Notes under the pieces: generated by a model
What the model was told of the DNA's origin: nothing
Seen by the model: the letters and a program-made list of their open reading frames with translations, nothing else
The model's database searches: none
Position numbers and translations under genes: made by a program
Part shown: one piece after another, positions 61,283-64,000 of the stretch
Numbering within the stretch: position 1 is the first letter of the stretch
How the letters are laid out: each line of letters opens with the position of its first letter
Assembly: GCA_013414795.1 (NCBI GenBank)
Contig: CP058732.1
Location: 1,587,950 to 1,651,949, forward strand
Reading direction: 5' to 3'
From: Candidatus Kapaibacterium sp.
Lineage (GTDB): Bacteria > Bacteroidota > Ignavibacteria > Kapaibacteriales > UBA2268
Length of the DNA: 64,000 bases

Positions 61283-63106
61283 ATGATAAAATTACTTTGG
61301 AAATCACTACTTCTTACTTTTATTTTTTATTACTTCGCCTTTTCGCAAAAAGCAACAAGCGATGAAGCCTTAAAAATTGCAAATTACGTTCGATTTCTTG
61401 CCTCGGACGAACTCGAAGGACGCTATCCTGGAACAGCCGGAAATTACAAAGCCGCCGACTTTATCGAGTCGAAGTTTAAGGAGTTTGGCTTGCAACCAAT
61501 TTCTGGTTCATATCGACAAACTTTTCCTTTCCCAGTGGCATATAAATTTTCTGATAAAAATTCAGTTGTGTGGGAAAAATTGATTGAACGCCCCGGAATT
61601 CCTAAAGAAATGTGGAAAAGCATACCTAAAAAATGGAACAACGGAGTAGAATACCAACCACTTCCAATTTCTGAAAACGGAACAGTAACGGGCGAGGTCG
61701 TCTTTGCTGGGTACGGGATTACTGCAAAGGATATTGGCTATGATGATTATGAAGGAATAGATGTTAACGGAAAAATAGTCATTGTTTTGATTGATTCAGC
61801 CGAAGGTCAACCAAAAGACGAAAGATTCATTCCATATTCGAAGATGAGTTACAAAGCGATGAATGCCCGTGAGCACGGAGCAATTGGTATCATATTTGTG
61901 AAAGTGCAAAGCGACTCTGCAAACGTGTTCTTCCCGCTAAAAGTTTCGACTTTTCACAAACCTTCGGGGATAATTGCAATTCAGGCGCAAAGGACTGAAA
62001 TTGCAAAGTTTTTCCCCAAAAATGCTAACTTGTATCCAACCGAAATGGAAATGCAAAAGACGAAAAAGCCGAAAAGTTTTTTGATTCCCGACACAAAAGT
62101 TACTATTTCAGTTGATATAAGTAAGGAAACAGTTGAAGTGCCAAATGTTTTTGGATTGATTCCGGGTACAGACCCAAAACTTTCGAAAGAATATATTGTA
62201 ATCGGAGCACATTTCGACCATCTTGGTTGGGGTGGCGAAAATTCACTTTATCGTGGGAAAACACCCGCAATTCACAATGGAGCAGACGACAATGCCTCTG
62301 GCGTTTCTGCAATTCTTTATCTTGCTGAATATTTTGCTAAGAATCCTTTGAGAAGGTCCGTTATTGTAACTGCATTTAATGGGGAAGAGGAAGGAATTCT
62401 TGGCTCTAATCACTTTGTCAAAAATTCACCTGTTCCCATTGAGCAAATCGTTTTAATGCTCAATTTCGATATGGTAGGACGAATGAAGGAAAACAAATTA
62501 AATGTTTTTGGAACTGGCTCTTCGACCACTTTCGATAAAGTGATTGACTCGGTTGCAGTCCTCGATTCCCTAATTCTTACTAAAGGATCCGAAGGATATG
62601 GTCCAAGCGACCATTCTTCGTTTTATTCTGCAAAGATACCCGTGCTTTTTATGTTCACTGGCGCCCATAGCGATTACCATATGCCAAGCGACGATGCAGA
62701 AAAAATTGATTGCGATGGAATATTAAAAGTTACCAGCTTTGCTAAAAAAATCCTCGACCGCTATGGTAATTCAAACGAGAAACCCGATTATATTTACACG
62801 CCAGTAGAAAAGAAAAATGGAAAAGATAACGCCCCAGGTTACGCAAAAGTTTGGTTTGGTATAGTTCCAAATTTTGAAGATAACCCTCTTGGGTTGAGAA
62901 TTTCGGGGGTCTCCGCTGGCAGTCCAGCAGAAAAGGCTGGCTTGCAATCCGATGATATTATCACCAAATTTGGTGGCAAGACTGTGAAAAACTTACAAGA
63001 CTTAACATATATTCTTCGTGAATTCAAACCCAATGACATTGTGGACGTGGTAGTTATTCGACAAGGTAAAGAAATCGTATTTAAAGTAAAACTGGTTGGC
63101 AGATAA
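61283..63106 (+). CDS. Exported M28 metallopeptidase with PA and PDZ domains
   Basis: A 607-residue protease with a signal peptide (1-22). The catalytic M28 domain has the five zinc ligands in GAHFDHLG (near 308), GADDNASG (near 335), GEEEG (near 368), NFDMVGR (near 396) and DYHMPSDD (near 465). A PA-like insert (about 130-215) is visible. The C-terminal PDZ domain (about 520-607, GVSAGSPAEKAGLQSDDI) is typical. It is an aminopeptidase-like enzyme for extracytoplasmic peptides. An alpha/beta hydrolase gene follows 4 nt after its stop. Confidence 0.93.
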   Translation: MIKLLWKSLLLTFIFYYFAFSQKATSDEALKIANYVRFLASDELEGRYPGTAGNYKAADFIESKFKEFGLQPISGSYRQTFPFPVAYKFSDKNSVVWEKLIERPGIPKEMWKSIPKKWNNGVEYQPLPISENGTVTGEVVFAGYGITAKDIGYDDYEGIDVNGKIVIVLIDSAEGQPKDERFIPYSKMSYKAMNAREHGAIGIIFVKVQSDSANVFFPLKVSTFHKPSGIIAIQAQRTEIAKFFPKNANLYPTEMEMQKTKKPKSFLIPDTKVTISVDISKETVEVPNVFGLIPGTDPKLSKEYIVIGAHFDHLGWGGENSLYRGKTPAIHNGADDNASGVSAILYLAEYFAKNPLRRSVIVTAFNGEEEGILGSNHFVKNSPVPIEQIVLMLNFDMVGRMKENKLNVFGTGSSTTFDKVIDSVAVLDSLILTKGSEGYGPSDHSSFYSAKIPVLFMFTGAHSDYHMPSDDAEKIDCDGILKVTSFAKKILDRYGNSNEKPDYIYTPVEKKNGKDNAPGYAKVWFGIVPNFEDNPLGLRISGVSAGSPAEKAGLQSDDIITKFGGKTVKNLQDLTYILREFKPNDIVDVVVIRQGKEIVFKVKLVGR

Positions 63107-63110
63107 ATTT

Positions 63111-63956
63111 ATGGTTCGTTTAGATAGATTTGAACTAGTTATCTCAGGAAACGACAAGATAACAGGTGATATTAGGTTCAGAGAAATTATTGAGAAGAAG
63201 TTACCCATTGTTGTAATTACACACGGATTTACTGGGCACAAAGATTGGGGATTTTTACCGTATTTTGCTGAAGAACTTGCCAAATCGGGTTTCATTGCGA
63301 TTACCTACAATTTTACAACAGATTGCATTGACGCAGAAAAGGATTGGTTTACCAATGTCGATAAATTCGCCACTTTTACAATTTCGCAAGAAGTCAATGA
63401 ACTTAAACTTCTGGTTCAACATTTAATTGACAAAACTATATTAAGTGACGAATTGAAGGATTTTGCTGATTCTTCAAAAATATATTTAATTGGACAATCA
63501 CTTGGCGGGGCTATTTCAATAATTTTCGCTTCCCAGAATCAAGTTGTAGAGAAAATTGTCCTTCTTGGGACCGTCGGAACATTGTTCCGTTACACTAAAC
63601 GCCAAGTAATAGAATGGGAAAAAAATGGGGTTTGGCATTTCACTAATACTCGAACTGGACAGGAGTTGAAAATTAATTACTCATATTACAAAGACCTAAT
63701 AGAAAACAACTATTATTTAGAACGGTTTCTGGAAAGGATTCAAGTTCCAACTTTATTCATTCATGGGACGGAAGATTTAACAGTTCCCGTTAACGAAATT
63801 GAACGCTTCATCAAAAAAGCAAAAAATCCATTTGTTGAATTGAAACTAATAAAGAACACTGGCCATACATTTGGTATTGAACATCCATTTGCCCATTCCA
63901 CATCTGCATTAGAGCAAGTAATTGTTGAAACAATCAATTTTCTGAAAAATGACTAA
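63111..63956 (+). CDS. Alpha/beta hydrolase (possible peptidase or esterase)
   Basis: A 281-residue cytoplasmic hydrolase read from the ATG at 63111. GQSLGGAISII holds the nucleophile Ser, HGTEDLTVP the acid Asp and NTGHTFG the His. VITHGFTGHKDWGF holds the oxyanion HG. The family is broad (esterase, thioesterase or peptidase) and the substrate is unknown. Start codon is 4 nt after the M28 peptidase stop, and the end overlaps the next start by 8 nt, so it is in the same unit. Confidence 0.88.
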   Translation: MVRLDRFELVISGNDKITGDIRFREIIEKKLPIVVITHGFTGHKDWGFLPYFAEELAKSGFIAITYNFTTDCIDAEKDWFTNVDKFATFTISQEVNELKLLVQHLIDKTILSDELKDFADSSKIYLIGQSLGGAISIIFASQNQVVEKIVLLGTVGTLFRYTKRQVIEWEKNGVWHFTNTRTGQELKINYSYYKDLIENNYYLERFLERIQVPTLFIHGTEDLTVPVNEIERFIKKAKNPFVELKLIKNTGHTFGIEHPFAHSTSALEQVIVETINFLKND

Positions 63957-64000
63957 GAGAACCTTTCTAATTTTGAGTTTACTTTCATTGTCTCTCTTCT
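63949..64000 (+). CDS. Start of an exported protein (cut by window edge)
   Basis: An ATG at 63949 overlaps the hydrolase stop by 8 nt. The first 17 codons read MTKRTFLILSLLSLSLF, a typical signal-peptide start. Nothing more can be said, because the window ends. It is probably the next gene of the same transcription unit. Confidence 0.6.
   Translation, partial: MTKRTFLILSLLSLSLF

Overview
The window is AT-rich bacterial DNA, densely coded on both strands. I identified 60 complete protein genes, a cut gene at each edge, one possible leader peptide, and several terminators. I saw no rRNA, tRNA, CRISPR array, insertion sequence or prophage, and no gene-free stretch reaches 300 bases. The gene content points to the Bacteroidota/Chlorobiota (FCB) group, most likely a non-photosynthetic Ignavibacteria- or Kapabacteria-like heterotroph. 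The clues are a type IX secretion (T9SS) C-terminal domain of the QNFPNP type on a Rieske protein, many Sec lipoproteins and outer-membrane barrel-like proteins, BshA for bacillithiol, DUF6132 and DUF971 proteins, M16 peptidase pairs, and a CcmE with a CxxxY haem site. Several genes have clear Shine-Dalgarno sequences (HPF, ferritin, the 33.9 kb lipoprotein), so the organism does not avoid them strictly.

Layout. 0-13.4 kb: housekeeping genes (tsaD-cinA-glmM, a DoxX/MauE protein with comF, a GH13-like protein, a TPR protein, murA with a barrel-like protein, bshA, yigZ-panC, a DUF1858/DUF6132 pair). 13.4-24.8 kb: kbl, three M16 peptidase proteins, purine nucleoside phosphorylase, a lipoprotein and a GAF-SpoIIE phosphatase. 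24.8-29.8 kb: rpsU, a phosphosugar isomerase, rodA, accD and the ribosome hibernation factor. 29.9-33.8 kb: an extracytoplasmic redox island with two tandem di-haem peroxidase-like lipoproteins, two Rieske proteins and a CX4CH cytochrome-like lipoprotein. 33.9-39.8 kb: PsbP-like and TPR proteins, a GT2 glycosyltransferase, a new Cys-rich mini-protein, rfbA and a D-amino-acid enzyme. 40-48.4 kb: a large poly-HAMP/PAS chemoreceptor with CheW, a CorA variant, coaBC, a sensor kinase and ferritin. 48.4-60.2 kb: an almost unbroken minus-strand run (mutA, umuD, umuC, arsC, an RsbU/RsbV/RsbW-like partner switch, ccmC-D-E-F and a TlpA/ResA thioredoxin). 60.3-64 kb: an ATP-grasp protein, an M28/PDZ peptidase, an alpha/beta hydrolase and the start of another exported protein.

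How it fits together. The most distinctive system is the redox island. It combines a peroxidase paralogue that has lost the haem-1 histidine, a Rieske protein with a Tat-like leader and a T9SS tail (predicted cell surface), a second Rieske protein with a Tat-like leader and a lipobox, and a CX4CH lipoprotein. The two Rieske proteins differ in the disulfide cysteines that tune redox potential. The ccm operon about 16 kb away, with its variant Cys-type CcmE, would supply covalent haem to such proteins. I infer a periplasm-to-surface electron or peroxide pathway; this is not shown by sequence alone. Signalling is also prominent: two SpoIIE phosphatases, a STAS/HATPase pair, a histidine kinase and a chemoreceptor/CheW pair.
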